Positions 17,601 through 28,093 of a stretch of 64,000 nucleotides of DNA are shown in pieces; positions within the stretch are counted from its first letter, which is position 1, and each line of letters begins with the position of its first letter. Under the pieces are notes generated by a model. The model was not told the DNA's origin and ran no database searches. It saw nothing but the letters and a program-made list of their open reading frames with translations. Where the stretch lies: positions 1-64,000 of the forward strand of contig JACPOU010000014.1 in assembly GCA_016191345.1 (NCBI GenBank), written 5' to 3'. The position numbers and the translations under genes are program-made. The stretch is from Chloroflexota bacterium. Its GTDB lineage: Bacteria > Chloroflexota > Limnocylindria > Limnocylindrales > CSP1-4.

Positions 17601-20600
17601 CAGCTCCGCCCGGCCGATGCGGATGCGCTTCGGCTGACCGCCCGGCGCACGTGGCGCTTCTTCGAGCGCTTCGTGGGGCCGGACGACAACGCGCTCCCGC
17701 CGGACAACTTCCAGGAAGATCCGGCGCCCATCGTGGCCCACCGGACGTCCCCGACGAACATCGGGATGTACCTCCTGACCGTCCTGGCGGCCCGGGACTT
17801 CGGCTGGATCGGGACGACGGACCTCGTGGACCGTCTCGAGGCGACCCTGCGGACGATCGACCGCCTTCCTCGCTTCCACGGGCACCTCTACAACTGGTAC
17901 GGCACCCGCGACCTGCGCCCGCTCGACCCGGTCTACGTCTCGTCGGTGGACAGCGGCAACCTCTGCGCGGCCTACCTCGTCCTCGCGGCCGCCTGCCGGG
18001 CCATGGCCAACCATCCGCCGCCCCGGGACGGCGCGCTCCGCGGCATCGACGACGCCGTGCAGCTGGCGCGCCTGGCCGCGGCCTCGATCGCCGATGACCG
18101 CCGGACGCAGACCGTGTCGCGTCGGGATATCGCGACGGCCCTCGATGCCGTCGCCGAGCCGCTCGCCGACCTCGACGCATCGCCCGCCGGCGTGGCCTGG
18201 TCGGCGCGCCTGGATGACCTCGCGCTCCGCGCCCGGGTCCTCGCCGACGTCGCGGCCGCCATCACGGCCGAGCGGGGCGACCCGCTCGACAACGCCTTCG
18301 TGACCCGGGCGGAGGCCATCGGCGAGTCGATCGAGAGCCATCGACGCGATGCCGCGACGCCGGTCATCGACGAGGACGAGCCCATCGCGTTCACGCTGTC
18401 CCGGCGTCTGCGGGCCATCGCCGACCGGGCCCAGCAGCTCTTCGCCGAGACGGAATTCGGGTTCCTCTTCGACCCGACGCGAAAGCTCTTCTCGATCGGC
18501 TTCCGGGTCATGGATGGGACCCTCGACCCGAGCTACTACGACCTCCTTGCCTCCGAGGCGCGGCTGGCCAGCTTCCTCGCCATCGCCAAGGGCGACGTCC
18601 CGCCCGAGCACTGGTTTCGCCTCGGGCGGGCGCTCACGCCGGTCGGCCGCAGCTCGGCACTCATCTCGTGGTCGGGCTCGATGTTCGAGTACCTCATGCC
18701 GGCGCTCGTCATGCACGCCCCGGCCCGCAGCCTGCTCCGCCAGACGTACGACCTCGTCGTGGCCCGGCAGATGAGCTACGCCGCGGAGCGCGGCGTACCC
18801 TGGGGGATCTCCGAATCGGCGTTCAACGCGCGGGACCTGGAGCGGACCTACCAGTACTCGAGCTTCGGCGTGCCCGGGCTGGGCCTCCAGCGCGGCCTCA
18901 GCGAGGACGTCGTCGTCGCTCCCTACGCCACCGCGCTCGGGGCGATGATCGATCCGGGGGCCGCGGCCCGGAACTTCGCCCGGCTCGCGGCCGAGGGCGC
19001 GGTGGGACCGTACGGCTTTCGGGAGGCCCTCGACTACACGGCCCGGCGGCTCCCCCAGGGTGCAACCGTCGCGGTCGTGAACAGCTACATGGCACACCAT
19101 CAGGGGATGGCTCTCGTGGCGATCGACAACGTCCTCAACGACGACGTCATGGTCACCCGCTTCCACGCCGATCCCCTGGTCCAGGCGACGGAGCTGCTCC
19201 TCCAGGAGCGCATGCCGCGCGACGTCCTCGTTTCCCGGCCGCGGGCCGAGGAGGTCAAGAGCGCCGCGGACGTCCGTGACGTCGTCCCGCCCGTCGTCCG
19301 GCGCTTCACGTCGCCCCACGACATGACCCCCCGGACGCATCTCCTCTCGAATGGTCGGTACGCCGTGATGGTCACGGCTGCGGGGTCCGGCTACAGCCGC
19401 TGGGGCGACATCGCCGTCACGCGCTGGCGCGAGGACGTCACCGGCGACAGCTGGGGCTCATACCTCTTCCTTCGCGACACGCGCACGGGCGCGGTCTGGT
19501 CGGCCGCCCATCAGCCGACGGGGGTGGAGGCGGACAGCTACGAGGTCCGCTATTCCGAGGAGCACGCGGAGTTCCTTCGCCGCGACGGATCGATCGCCAC
19601 GACGATGACCGTCGTCGTCTCGGCCGAGCACGACGCGGAGATCCGACGGGTGTCCCTCACGAACCTCGGCTCACAGCCCAGGGAGATCGAGCTGACGTCC
19701 TGCGCGGAGGTGGCCCTCGCGCCCCAGGCCGCAGACATCGCCCATCCGGCATTCCAGAACCTCTTCGTGCAGACCGAGTTCATCCCCGAGATCGGAGCGC
19801 TTCTCGCCACCCGGCGGCCGCGCTCGGCCGACGAGCGGCCGGCCTGGGCAGCCCATGTCGTCGCGGTCGAGGAGCAGCTTGCGGGTGTGCTCCAGTACGA
19901 GACCGACCGGGCGCGCTTCCTGGGTCGGGGCCGCTCGATCCGGGCGCCTGCCTCGGTCATCGACGGCCGGCCGCTCTCGAACACGGTTGGTCCGGTCCTC
20001 GACCCGATCTTCAGTCTTCGCTGCCGCGTGTCGCTGGCTCCGGGGGCCACCGTCCACGTCATCTTCTCGACCGTCGTCGCGACCTCTCGCGAGGACGCGC
20101 TCGACCTCGCCGACAAGTACCGCGAGGCGGCCACGTACGAGCGAGCCGCGACCCTCGCCTGGACCGCCGCCCAGGTCCAGCTCCACCATCTCGGCATCGA
20201 GGGCGACGAGGCCCATCTCTTCCAGCGGCTCGCCAACCGCATCCTGTTCTCCGATCCGACCCTCCGGCCCTCTTCGGGGCTGCTGGCGCGGAACGAGCTC
20301 GGTGCGCCCGGCCTGTGGGCGTACGGCATCTCGGGCGATCTCCCGATCGTCGTCGTGAGGATCGACGAGAACGAGGACATCGACATCGTCCGCCAGCTGC
20401 TCCGGGCCCATGAGTACTGGCGTCTGAAGCTCCTCGATGTCGACCTGGTGATCATCAACGAGCACGGCGCCTCGTACGCCCAGGACCTCCAGGGCTCGCT
20501 CGAGGCGGTCGTCCGGACGAGCCAGTCGAAGCTCGGCGGCGATCGGAGCGGGGTTCGAGGCGGCGTCTTCATCCTTCGCGGCGACCAGTTGCCGGCCGCC

Positions 20601-23176
20601 GATCGGACGCTGCTCCAGAGCGCGGCCCGGGCTGTCCTGCTGAGCCGGCGGGGGAGCCTCGCCGACCAGGTCCTGCGCGTGGATCGCCCGGAGTCGGCAG
20701 CGCCGGCCACCGCCCCCGCGATCCCGCCATTGCCAGCTGCCGCCGAGCCTCCGGTCGCCCGCCCGGACCTGGAGTTCGACAACGGGCTCGGGGGCTTCGC
20801 CGACGGCGGGCGAGCGTACGTGACCATCCTCGGACCGGGCCAGTCGACGCCGGCGCCGTGGATCAACGTCATCGCCAACGAGGAGTTCGGCTTCCAGGTC
20901 TCCGAATCGGGCTCCGGGTACAACTGGTCGGGCAACAGCCGGGAGAACCAGATCACCCCCTGGTCGAACGATCCGGTGAGCGATCCGGCCGGCGATGCCA
21001 TCTACGTTCGAGATGAGGAAACCGGAGCCCTGTGGGGCCCGACCGCCCTCCCGGTCCGGCTCGAGGGCTCGACCTACGTTGCCCGGCACGGCCCCGGCTA
21101 CAGCCGGTTCGAGCACCTCCACGACGACATCGGCCTGGATCTCCTCCAGTTCGTCCCGGTCGGCGCGGGCCTCAAGGTCTCGGTGCTGACCATCGAGAAC
21201 CGCTCCAGCCGGACCCGGCGCCTGTCCGTCACCGCCTATGCCGAGTGGGTCCTCGGGACCTCACGCGGCACCGCCGCACCGCAGGTCTCCAGCGAGCTGG
21301 ACCTCGTCACGAAGGCCCTCTTCGCGCGCAGCCCGTGGAACACCGAGTTCGCCGGCCGCATCGCCTTCCTGGACCTCGGCGGGGCACAGGGGTCGTGGAC
21401 CGCGGATCGGACGGAATTCCTGGGCCGGAACGGGACGGCCGCCGCGCCGGCCGGCCTGGAGCGCGGTCACCGGCTGTCCGGCCTGACGGGCGCGGGGCTG
21501 GATCCCTGTGCCGCCCTGCAGGGTCCGGTCGAGCTGGCGCCGGGCGCCCGCGCAACGATCCGCATTCTCCTCGGCCAGGCCGCGGACCGGACTGCCGCCA
21601 CGGAGCTCATCGAGCGCTGGCGCGCCGCCGACCTCGCGACGAGCATGGAGGCGGTCCGGAGCTCGTGGGACGACATCCTCGCGACGCTCCAGGTGCGGAC
21701 GCCGGACCGGTCGATGGACATCCTCCTCAACGGCTGGCTGCTCTACCAGGCGGTCGCCTGCCGGCTCTGGGCGCGGACGGGCTTCTACCAGGCCGGTGGC
21801 GCGTACGGCTTCCGCGACCAGCTCCAGGATTCGATCGCCCTCGCGACGGCCCGCCGCGAGCTGCCCCGGGCGCAGCTGCTCCGGGCCGCCGCCCAGCAAT
21901 TCGTCGAGGGTGACGTCCAGCACTGGTGGCATCCACCCACGGGCTGCGGTGTCCGGACGCGCATCTCCGACGACCGCCTGTGGCTTGCCTACGCGGCGGA
22001 CCGCTACCTCCAGGTCACGGGCGACGCGGCCGTCCTCGATGAGCCCGTGCCCTTCATCGAGGGCCCCGAGCTCCGGCCGGAGCAGGACGACCTCTACTTC
22101 CAGCCGGATCGATCCGGGGAGAAGGCGACGCTCTTCGAGCACTGCGCGCGGGCGATCGACCGGAGCCTCGGGCTCGGTGCCCACGGCCTGCCGCTCATCG
22201 GGTCCGGCGACTGGAACGACGGCATGAACCGGGTCGGCCGTGAGGGTCGAGGGGAGAGCGTCTGGCTGGGCTGGTTCCTGTGCACCGTCCTCGATGCCTT
22301 CGTGCCGATCGCGGACGGGCGTGGCGAAGCCGGCCGGGCCGAGCGCTGGCGGACCCACCGGAAGGCACTCGGGCGGGCGCTCGAGCGGGACGGCTGGGAC
22401 GGCGACTGGTACCGACGGGCCTTCTTCGACGATGGGACGCCGCTGGGCTCGGCGTCGAACGCGGAGTGCCGGATCGACTCCATCGCGCAGTCCTGGGGCG
22501 TCCTGTCTGGGGTCGCCGAGCCGGCCCGTGCCGTCCGGGCGATGGCGGCGGTCGAGGAGTTCCTCGTCCGGCGCGGCGACGGCCTGGTCCTCCTGTTCAC
22601 GCCGCCCTTCGACACCTCGCCGGTCGATCCCGGCTACATCAAGGGCTACCTGCCCGGCATCCGCGAGAACGGCGGCCAGTACACCCACGGGGCGATCTGG
22701 TCCGCGATGGCCTTCGCGGCGCTCGGCGACGGCGACAAGGCGGGGGAACTGTTCTCGCTCCTCAACCCGATCAACCATTCGAGCACCCGGGCTGGGGTTC
22801 ACCGCTACAAGGTGGAGCCGTACGTGATGGCGGCCGACGTGTATGCCGAGCCGCCGCACGTGGGCCGTGGCGGCTGGACCTGGTACACGGGCTCGGCGGG
22901 CTGGATGTACCAGGCCGGCGTCGAATCGATCCTCGGCTTCCGGCTCCGGGGCGAGACGCTGACGATCGATCCCTGTATCCCGCGGGCCTGCCCGGCTTCG
23001 AGCTCGAGTTCAGGTATCACTCGTCCCGCTATGCCATCGCCGTCGAGAACCCGCATGGCGCCAGTCGAGGGGTCTCGATCGCGGAGCTCGACGGGACCGC
23101 CGTCGCGGCCGACGGCGCGGCGATCCCGCTCGTCGATGACGGTGGCACGCATCGGGTCCGGATCGTCCTGGGGTAA
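14601..23176 (+). CDS. Cyclic beta-1,2-glucan synthase (GT84-GH94), frameshifted near the 3' end
   Basis: This giant membrane enzyme of about 2858 residues (frame-corrected) makes beta-1,2-glucan and is organised like rhizobial and Brucella cyclic glucan synthases. Parts in order are a cytosolic N-terminal region, membrane segments around 410-455, and a glycosyltransferase core with the LDADTR motif (Asp629 and Asp631) and SHDLFEG...RQHRWARGDWQLLPW. More membrane helices (about 815-985), a glucoamylase-like domain with MAHHQGM, and a GH94 phosphorylase-like domain with GSGDWNDGMN (Asp2537, Asp2540) follow. At about residue 2797 one G appears to be missing (TGC CCG for expected TGG CCC GGC). 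After it, the conserved C-terminus PGFELEFRYH...VENP continues in another frame to the stop at 23176. The unshifted ORF instead runs through the tRNA to 23381. Confidence 0.9.
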
Positions 23177-23267
23177 CGAGGGACTCCGCGCCGCGGCGCT
23201 GCGATGTGCCCCCGGCGCCACCTCGCGCCGCGCCTCCTCGCGCCGCGCCACCCGTCGCGGGTTGGGG

Positions 23268-23273
23268 TATCCT
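23268..23273 (+). promoter_or_regulatory. Candidate -10 box (TATCCT) of tRNA-Lys
   Basis: TATCCT lies 10 nt before the mature 5' end of the tRNA. A stable RNA using the same hexamer as the protein genes supports TANNNT as the housekeeping -10 element here. Confidence 0.5.
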
Positions 23274-23283
23274 CCCGGCTCGC

Positions 23284-23358
<75 letters not shown>

Positions 23359-23405
23359 CTGTCATGAGTCGCGACATATGAGTCACCTGAGTCGGGACAT
23401 CCGAG

Positions 23406-23556
23406 TCACTGTGATCCTCCTGTCGCCCGGGACCCCGGCCATCGGCCGGGGTCCCGTCGCGTGTTGCGCCAGTAGCCCTTGTCGGGTTCGATCCGGTTGG
23501 TCGAGAGGATCTCGCCGGTGTCGAGGGCGACGACCGTGACCTCGGTCTCGTCCCGA
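23406..23556 (-). pseudogene. C-terminal fragment of an IS481-type transposase
   Basis: About 50 codons remain, reading DETEVTVVALDTGEILSTN followed by RIEPDKGYWRN and a Pro/Gly/Arg tail, ending at the TGA at 23408-23406. This tail type is common at the C-terminus of IS481-family DDE transposases, after the catalytic core. The frame upstream, from 23557 on, no longer looks like a transposase and coincides with the stop codon of the secreted-protein gene. A deletion or recombination junction therefore lies at about 23557. There is no start codon, and no function is expected. Confidence 0.5.
23429..23455. terminator. Perfect 12-bp hairpin, terminator-like without T-tract
   Basis: GGGACCCCGGCC, a 3-nt loop ATC, and GGCCGGGGTCCC form an uninterrupted stem inside the transposase remnant. 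It could stop transcription from the tRNA (+) or from the secreted-protein gene (-), but there is no U-run on either side, so the function is uncertain. Confidence 0.4.
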
Positions 23557-24201
23557 TCAGAACGAGCAGTTCGTCCTGAAGCTGAAGGTCCCCCTGCCCA
23601 TCGCCGCGTTGGTGGCATCGATCGACCCCTCGAACGAGGCCTGACGGAAGCTCCCTTTGTCGGCATAGACCTGGACACACAGACCGTCGTCGTAGCTGAA
23701 CCTGCCCGCGTTCGTGACGACCGGCCCCTCGCCGGTCCACGTCCCCGACACGGTCGTGGAGCCGGCCGGGTACTCCGCGCAGCCCGAGGGATCACACGTG
23801 AACCCGGTGAGATCGATTGCCGTCGGAGCGAGGATGACCAACGAGAGATGGTCGACGGTCAGGGTGCCGGCGTCGAGCGCGCACCCGAACCGACTCACCG
23901 AGTCGACGATCTCCCCGGTGTTGGAGTCGAAGGTGTAGCGGTAGTCTCCAGCGCAGACCTGCTGGCCCCTTCGGGTCGGCGCCCCGCCCTCGCGCAGCGA
24001 GCCCTCGAAGACGTCGATGGACTGACCCTCGCAGGACGTCGTTCCGTTCGCATCGTCGACGCACTCTTCCTGGGAGGCATAGGCATTCGTGCCGGATTGC
24101 TTTGACGTGGTCCATGGACTTGCCGCCGCGACCGGCGCGACGACGAGGATGGTAGCCAGCAGCGCGACGATCGCACTCGTGCGCCTCGAGCGTGGACCCA
24201 T
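23557..24201 (-). CDS. Secreted Cys-containing protein of unknown function
   Basis: This 214-residue protein has an N-terminal RRTSAIVALLATILVVAPVAAA signal peptide, then a mature part with eight cysteines and many Thr/Ser/Gly, suggesting a disulfide-bonded beta-rich extracellular domain. I do not recognise the family. The start at 24201 is chosen because a strong AAGGAGG sits about 7 nt upstream of it, and the signal peptide begins there. The ORF-track start at 24246 has no such support. Its stop is directly at the junction with the IS remnant, so the 3' context has been rearranged. It is divergent from an ECF sigma gene, which might control it. Confidence 0.75.
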   Translation of the reverse strand: MGPRSRRTSAIVALLATILVVAPVAAASPWTTSKQSGTNAYASQEECVDDANGTTSCEGQSIDVFEGSLREGGAPTRRGQQVCAGDYRYTFDSNTGEIVDSVSRFGCALDAGTLTVDHLSLVILAPTAIDLTGFTCDPSGCAEYPAGSTTVSGTWTGEGPVVTNAGRFSYDDGLCVQVYADKGSFRQASFEGSIDATNAAMGRGTFSFRTNCSF

Positions 24202-24403
24202 GACGGCCTCCTTGGTGCTGGCCGCGTCGTGCGGCCATGTCAACACGACGCCTATGGCGGCCCGTTGTCACCGGTCCTCCAGCGCCGCTCTTTGCCATCC
24301 GCACTGACCGAATTGGGCTCCCGCCCGATGTGCTCGCCGCCGACTCAGACCCAGTGTCGCCCCAGGGCCGACACGGACGCCGGCCCCGAATCAAGGGGCG
24401 ATC

Positions 24404-24916
24404 ATGGAGACAGGACCTGACCTCGAGCGAACCATCGGCGCTACCTACCAGCGTTATCGCGGACCGTTGCAGCGCTACCTTTCCGCCATCACCCGGGATC
24501 CGGCCGCGGCCGAGGAGCTCACCCAGGACGCGTTCCTCCGACTGATCACCGAGGGCCGGGCCGGTCGCTTCCCGGACGATCCGGGTGCTTGGCTCCATCG
24601 CGTCGGCCACAACCTGGCGATGAGCCGAGGCAGGCGGATCGCCGTGGCGGATCGCCGCCGCGCCGACCTCGTCGAATCGGACCGCTCGCCATCTCCGGAG
24701 GCGCTGAGCGTCGTCGACGAGGAGCGGCGCGAACTGCGCGCCGTTCTCGACACTTTGGGTCGAAGCGATCGCGTGGCGCTCATCCTGTCGTCGCATGGGT
24801 ACCGAGGCTCGGAGATCGCCAGGACGCTCGGACGATCCGACGGGGCCACGCGGACCCTCCTGACGCGGGCCCGCGGCAGATTGCGCGCGCGGATGCTCGC
24901 CAGCCAACCGGGCTGA
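24404..24916 (+). CDS. RNA polymerase sigma-70 factor, ECF type
   Basis: This 170-residue protein has the two ECF regions: region 2 (about 12-85) with ELTQDAFLRLITEG and PGAWLHRVGHNLAMSRGRR, and region 4 (about 105-160) with ILSSHGYRGSEIARTLGRSDGATRTLLTRARGRL as the helix-turn-helix. It directs RNA polymerase to a small set of promoters. AAGGGG precedes the ATG. No anti-sigma gene follows; instead a LuxR-type regulator begins 47 nt later. The secreted-protein gene is divergent across a 202-bp gap and is a plausible target. Which signal activates it is unknown. Confidence 0.88.
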   Translation: METGPDLERTIGATYQRYRGPLQRYLSAITRDPAAAEELTQDAFLRLITEGRAGRFPDDPGAWLHRVGHNLAMSRGRRIAVADRRRADLVESDRSPSPEALSVVDEERRELRAVLDTLGRSDRVALILSSHGYRGSEIARTLGRSDGATRTLLTRARGRLRARMLASQPG

Positions 24917-24948
24917 AGCGGCCCCTGGGTGGTGCTCTACGCGGCCGC

Positions 24949-24954
24949 TATCAT
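24949..24954 (+). promoter_or_regulatory. Candidate -10 box (TATCAT) of the LuxR-type regulator gene
   Basis: TATCAT lies 9 nt before the GTG at 24964, with GAAGGGA in between. The gene may thus have its own promoter in addition to read-through from the sigma gene. Confidence 0.4.
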
Positions 24955-24963
24955 CGAAGGGAA

Positions 24964-27900
24964 GTGGCCGAGCGTGACGGTGGTTCTGGGATCGTCGGGC
25001 GGGATCGCGAGCGCGCACGACTGGAAGCGGGCTTCGAGGCAGCGGCCCAGGGCCGTGGCTCGACGATCATCGTGGGGGGCGAGGCCGGGATCGGAAAGAC
25101 CACGCTCGTCGGGCACCTTGCCGCGACTGCACGAGCGGCTGGAGCCACGATCCTCACCGGGGCGTGCCTGCCGACAGGAAGTGCCAGCATCCCGTATGCG
25201 CCACTCGTGGAGGCCCTCCGGACGCTGACACGCGCCGTGGACCCGGCACGCGCTGCGGCCCTGCTGGGGCCCGCCCGTCACGAGATCGCGCGGCTCCTGC
25301 CCGAGGTCTCGCCGGGCCTCGCCACGGCGCCCGACCGACTCGAGTTCGACCGCGCCGGGCAAAGCCGGCTCTTCGAGGCCGTCCTTGGTGTCATCGAGCG
25401 CCGCTCCAGCGTCGGCCCGGTCGTGCTGTTGGTCGAGGACGTCCAGTGGGCCGACGACGGGACGCGGGGTCTGCTCGGATTCCTGTCGCGAACCCTGCAC
25501 GGCACCCCGGTGTTGCTGCTCCTCACCCTCCGGATCGGGGAGCTCGATCGACGCGACCCGGCACAGGCATTCGTCGCCGAACTCGAGCGCCAGGGATGGG
25601 TCGAGCGCTTCGATCTGGATGTGCTCGACAGTCGCGACGTGGCCGTGCTCCTTCGGAACCTGGTCGGCAGACCGCTCGCGGCCGAAGCGCTCGACGACGT
25701 CATGGTGCGGAGTGGCGGGAACCCATTCTTCGTCGAGCAGCTGGCCTCGACCATTGCCGACGGGTCCAAGGGTCGAGCGCTGCCGCCGGGGCTGCGCGAC
25801 GTGCTCACCGGACGACTTGCCGGGCTCCCGGACGCGACGCAACGCCTGCTCCGGGCGGCCTCGGCCGCGGCCCGGTGGGTCGACGACGACCTCCTCGCAG
25901 CCGTGCTGGACATGCCGCCCCAGGTCGTCGCCGACGCACTCCGTCCGGCGCTCGTCCAGCGGATCCTCATCGACGCGGACCGGACGCGCGACGATCACGG
26001 CGGCTACGCCTTCCGACATGCATTGGTTGCCGAAGTCGCGTACGGCGACCTGTTGCATGGCGAGCGCGATCGCCTGCACGCGGCATTTGGTCGGGAGCTC
26101 GAGCGGCGCGGCGAGGTTGGTGGCGTGCCGGTCACCCCCGCAGAGCTGGCCCACCACTGGGTGGCCGCTCGGGATGGCACCCGCGCTGCCCCGGCCCTCG
26201 TAGCCGCCGGCGCGGCCGCGGAGTCGGTCTATGCCTTCGCTGAGGCGCGCCGTCACTATGAGCTGGCGCTCGAGCTGTGGGACCACGACAGCCGGCCGCC
26301 CGTCACCCACGACCGTGTCACCGTCCTGCAACGGGCGGCTGAATGCGCCGTCCTCTCCGGCGCCTACGGACGGGCGATCGAACTCGGCCGGGCCGCCATC
26401 ACGACCGAGCAGACGTTCGAGGGCCGCGATGGGCGACTGGACGGTGGCCGCCTCGGCATCCTCCACGACCGGCTTCGCTGGTACCTGTGGGAGGCGGGCG
26501 ACCGCGTGGCGGCCGAGGCGGCCGTCAACGAGGCCGTCCGTCTGATCCCGGCCGACCCTCCATCGGCGGCCCGGGCGCGGGCACTGGCACAGTTGGCCGG
26601 GCTGCGACTCTTCGCGGGCGACCCGGCCCAGGCCGAGCGCCTGGCGATGGACGCCATCGGGACGGCGTTGGCGGCCGGGTCGTCGTCGGAGGAGGCCCTC
26701 GGGTTGGGGGTCCTTGGCTGGGCCAGGGCCGTGACTGGCGACGTCGAGGCTGGGCTGGCGACGTATCAGGAGGGACTCGCCATCGCCGAGCGGCTGGGCG
26801 GGGTGGAGGGCATCGCCCTGGGCCACGCGAACCTCGCGGCGTTGCTCGACCGGGTCGGTCGCACCGAGGCTTCGCTGGCCGCCGCTCGAGAGGGATACGC
26901 CATCGCCCGGCGACTTGGCGTCGCCAGGACCTACGGTGGTGGCCTCATCGGTCATGTGACCAAGGCCCTTTTTGACCTTGGCCGCTGGGATGAGGCCGCA
27001 GCCGCGGCGGACGAAGGTCTGGACCTGGATCCGGTCGGGCGGTCGGCGATCATGCTGCACCTTTATCGCGCGCGCGTTGATACCAACCAGGGCCGGTTCG
27101 AGGCCGCGCACGGGCACCTCCGCCAGGCCGCGGGCATCGACGCAGCTCGGAGTGGCGCGATCCCCTCCAGAGCCGCGCTGTGGGCGGCCATCGCCGAGCT
27201 CGCGACCATGCAGGGCGATCTGCAGGCCGTTCGGGCGGTGGTCGACGAAGCCCTTGGCTCGCTCGATGAGGAACTGCCCATCGATCCGGCCCTCGGATGG
27301 CTCGGCTGGCATGCCCTGCGGGCCGAGGCGGATGCTGCCGGCGTGGCGCGCGCCCGCCACGACGAGGTATCGGTCGGCGAGATCGGGCGACGGGTCGCCC
27401 CGCTCGCGGAACGACTCCTTGGCTCGGGCCGACATGTCGCCACGACGGACCCTCGGCTCGCTGCGCTCAGTGGCCTGTGCCACGGTGAAGTGAGCCGGGT
27501 GTCGGGACGCTCGGACGCGGCGACCTGGACGCGGACGGCGACGGACTGGGATGGACTGTCGCGTCCGGCGCCCGCCGCCTATGCCCGCTACCGGGCCGCG
27601 GAGGCGGGCCTGGGGGCGAACGGGGACCGGTCGGTCGCCGCGACCGCCCTTCGAGCGGCGCATGTCGCCGCCTTCCGACTGGGCGCGGGTCCGCTCGCTC
27701 ACGACATCCAGCGCCTGGCACGCCACGCACGGATCGACCTCGACGTTGGCGGATCCGGTGCAGAGCGCCTGGCCGACCCGCTGGGCCTGACGGAACGTGA
27801 AGCGGAGGTCATCCGGCTCGTCGCGGCAGGGCGGTCCAACCAGCAGATCGCCGACGCCCTGTTCATCACCCGCAAGACCGCGAGCGTCCACGTGTCCAAC

Positions 27901-27990
27901 ATCCTTGGCAAGCTCGGAGTCGCGAACCGCGTCGAGGCCGCCGCCGTCGCGCAGCGGCTGGGTCTGCATGGGGATCGCGAACGGAACTGA
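24964..27990 (+). CDS. LuxR-family ATP-binding transcriptional regulator (LAL/MalT-like)
   Basis: From the GTG at 24964 this is a 1008-residue signal-transduction ATPase. The order is an AAA/STAND ATPase with Walker A GGEAGIGKTT (38-47) and a Walker B-like VVLLVEDVQWADD, a winged region, and TPR-like helical repeats (about 400-900). A C-terminal LuxR helix-turn-helix (about 940-1000) carries LTEREAEVIRLVAAGRSNQQIADALF. Such proteins bind an inducer through the repeat region and activate transcription when ATP-bound. The ORF track extends it upstream, but that part is a shadow of the sigma gene. It lies directly after an ECF sigma gene; the inducer and regulon are unknown. Confidence 0.9.
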   Translation: MAERDGGSGIVGRDRERARLEAGFEAAAQGRGSTIIVGGEAGIGKTTLVGHLAATARAAGATILTGACLPTGSASIPYAPLVEALRTLTRAVDPARAAALLGPARHEIARLLPEVSPGLATAPDRLEFDRAGQSRLFEAVLGVIERRSSVGPVVLLVEDVQWADDGTRGLLGFLSRTLHGTPVLLLLTLRIGELDRRDPAQAFVAELERQGWVERFDLDVLDSRDVAVLLRNLVGRPLAAEALDDVMVRSGGNPFFVEQLASTIADGSKGRALPPGLRDVLTGRLAGLPDATQRLLRAASAAARWVDDDLLAAVLDMPPQVVADALRPALVQRILIDADRTRDDHGGYAFRHALVAEVAYGDLLHGERDRLHAAFGRELERRGEVGGVPVTPAELAHHWVAARDGTRAAPALVAAGAAAESVYAFAEARRHYELALELWDHDSRPPVTHDRVTVLQRAAECAVLSGAYGRAIELGRAAITTEQTFEGRDGRLDGGRLGILHDRLRWYLWEAGDRVAAEAAVNEAVRLIPADPPSAARARALAQLAGLRLFAGDPAQAERLAMDAIGTALAAGSSSEEALGLGVLGWARAVTGDVEAGLATYQEGLAIAERLGGVEGIALGHANLAALLDRVGRTEASLAAAREGYAIARRLGVARTYGGGLIGHVTKALFDLGRWDEAAAAADEGLDLDPVGRSAIMLHLYRARVDTNQGRFEAAHGHLRQAAGIDAARSGAIPSRAALWAAIAELATMQGDLQAVRAVVDEALGSLDEELPIDPALGWLGWHALRAEADAAGVARARHDEVSVGEIGRRVAPLAERLLGSGRHVATTDPRLAALSGLCHGEVSRVSGRSDAATWTRTATDWDGLSRPAPAAYARYRAAEAGLGANGDRSVAATALRAAHVAAFRLGAGPLAHDIQRLARHARIDLDVGGSGAERLADPLGLTEREAEVIRLVAAGRSNQQIADALFITRKTASVHVSNILGKLGVANRVEAAAVAQRLGLHGDRERN

Positions 27991-28013
27991 CGCCCGGTCC
28001 CGGCCCGCGGTGG

Positions 28014-28019
28014 TACCCT
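28014..28019 (+). promoter_or_regulatory. Candidate -10 box (TACCCT) of carA
   Basis: TACCCT sits in the context GGTGGTACCCT, which recurs almost exactly before carB (GGTGGTAGCCT). It would start an RNA leader of about 65-70 nt before the leader-peptide ATG at 28094. Confidence 0.5.
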
Positions 28020-28040
28020 TCGGGCGTCCTTTCATGGCCC

Positions 28041-28077
28041 GTCCTGTGAGGCTGGCGTACCGGTCCCGTGAGGCCGG
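28041..28077 (+). promoter_or_regulatory. Paired PyrR-type RNA motifs in the carA leader
   Basis: Two 15-nt copies, GTCCTGTGAGGCTGG (28041-28055) and GTCCCGTGAGGCCGG (28063-28077), match the UCC-x-G-x-GAGGC loop recognised by PyrR in pyrimidine gene leaders. The second copy ends 2 nt before the AAGGAGG ribosome site at 28080-28086. When UMP is high, PyrR binding here could hide that site or change downstream folding. Confidence 0.65.
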
Positions 28078-28093
28078 CGAAGGAGGCTCTCGG

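Larger units (their letters stand above)
23361..23556 (-). mobile_element. IS481-like insertion sequence remnant next to tRNA-Lys
   Basis: Immediately after the tRNA are two near-identical 22-bp direct repeats (23365-23386 and 23388-23409, core TGAGTCGCGACAT / TGAGTCGGGACAT, each ending GAGTCAC). They resemble the repeated sites I associate with the ends of IS481-type elements. Behind them lies the last stretch of a transposase-like frame on the minus strand. The other end and most of the transposase are missing, so this is a dead remnant. Family naming rests on memory of typical IS481 ends and C-termini and is moderate. Confidence 0.5.
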
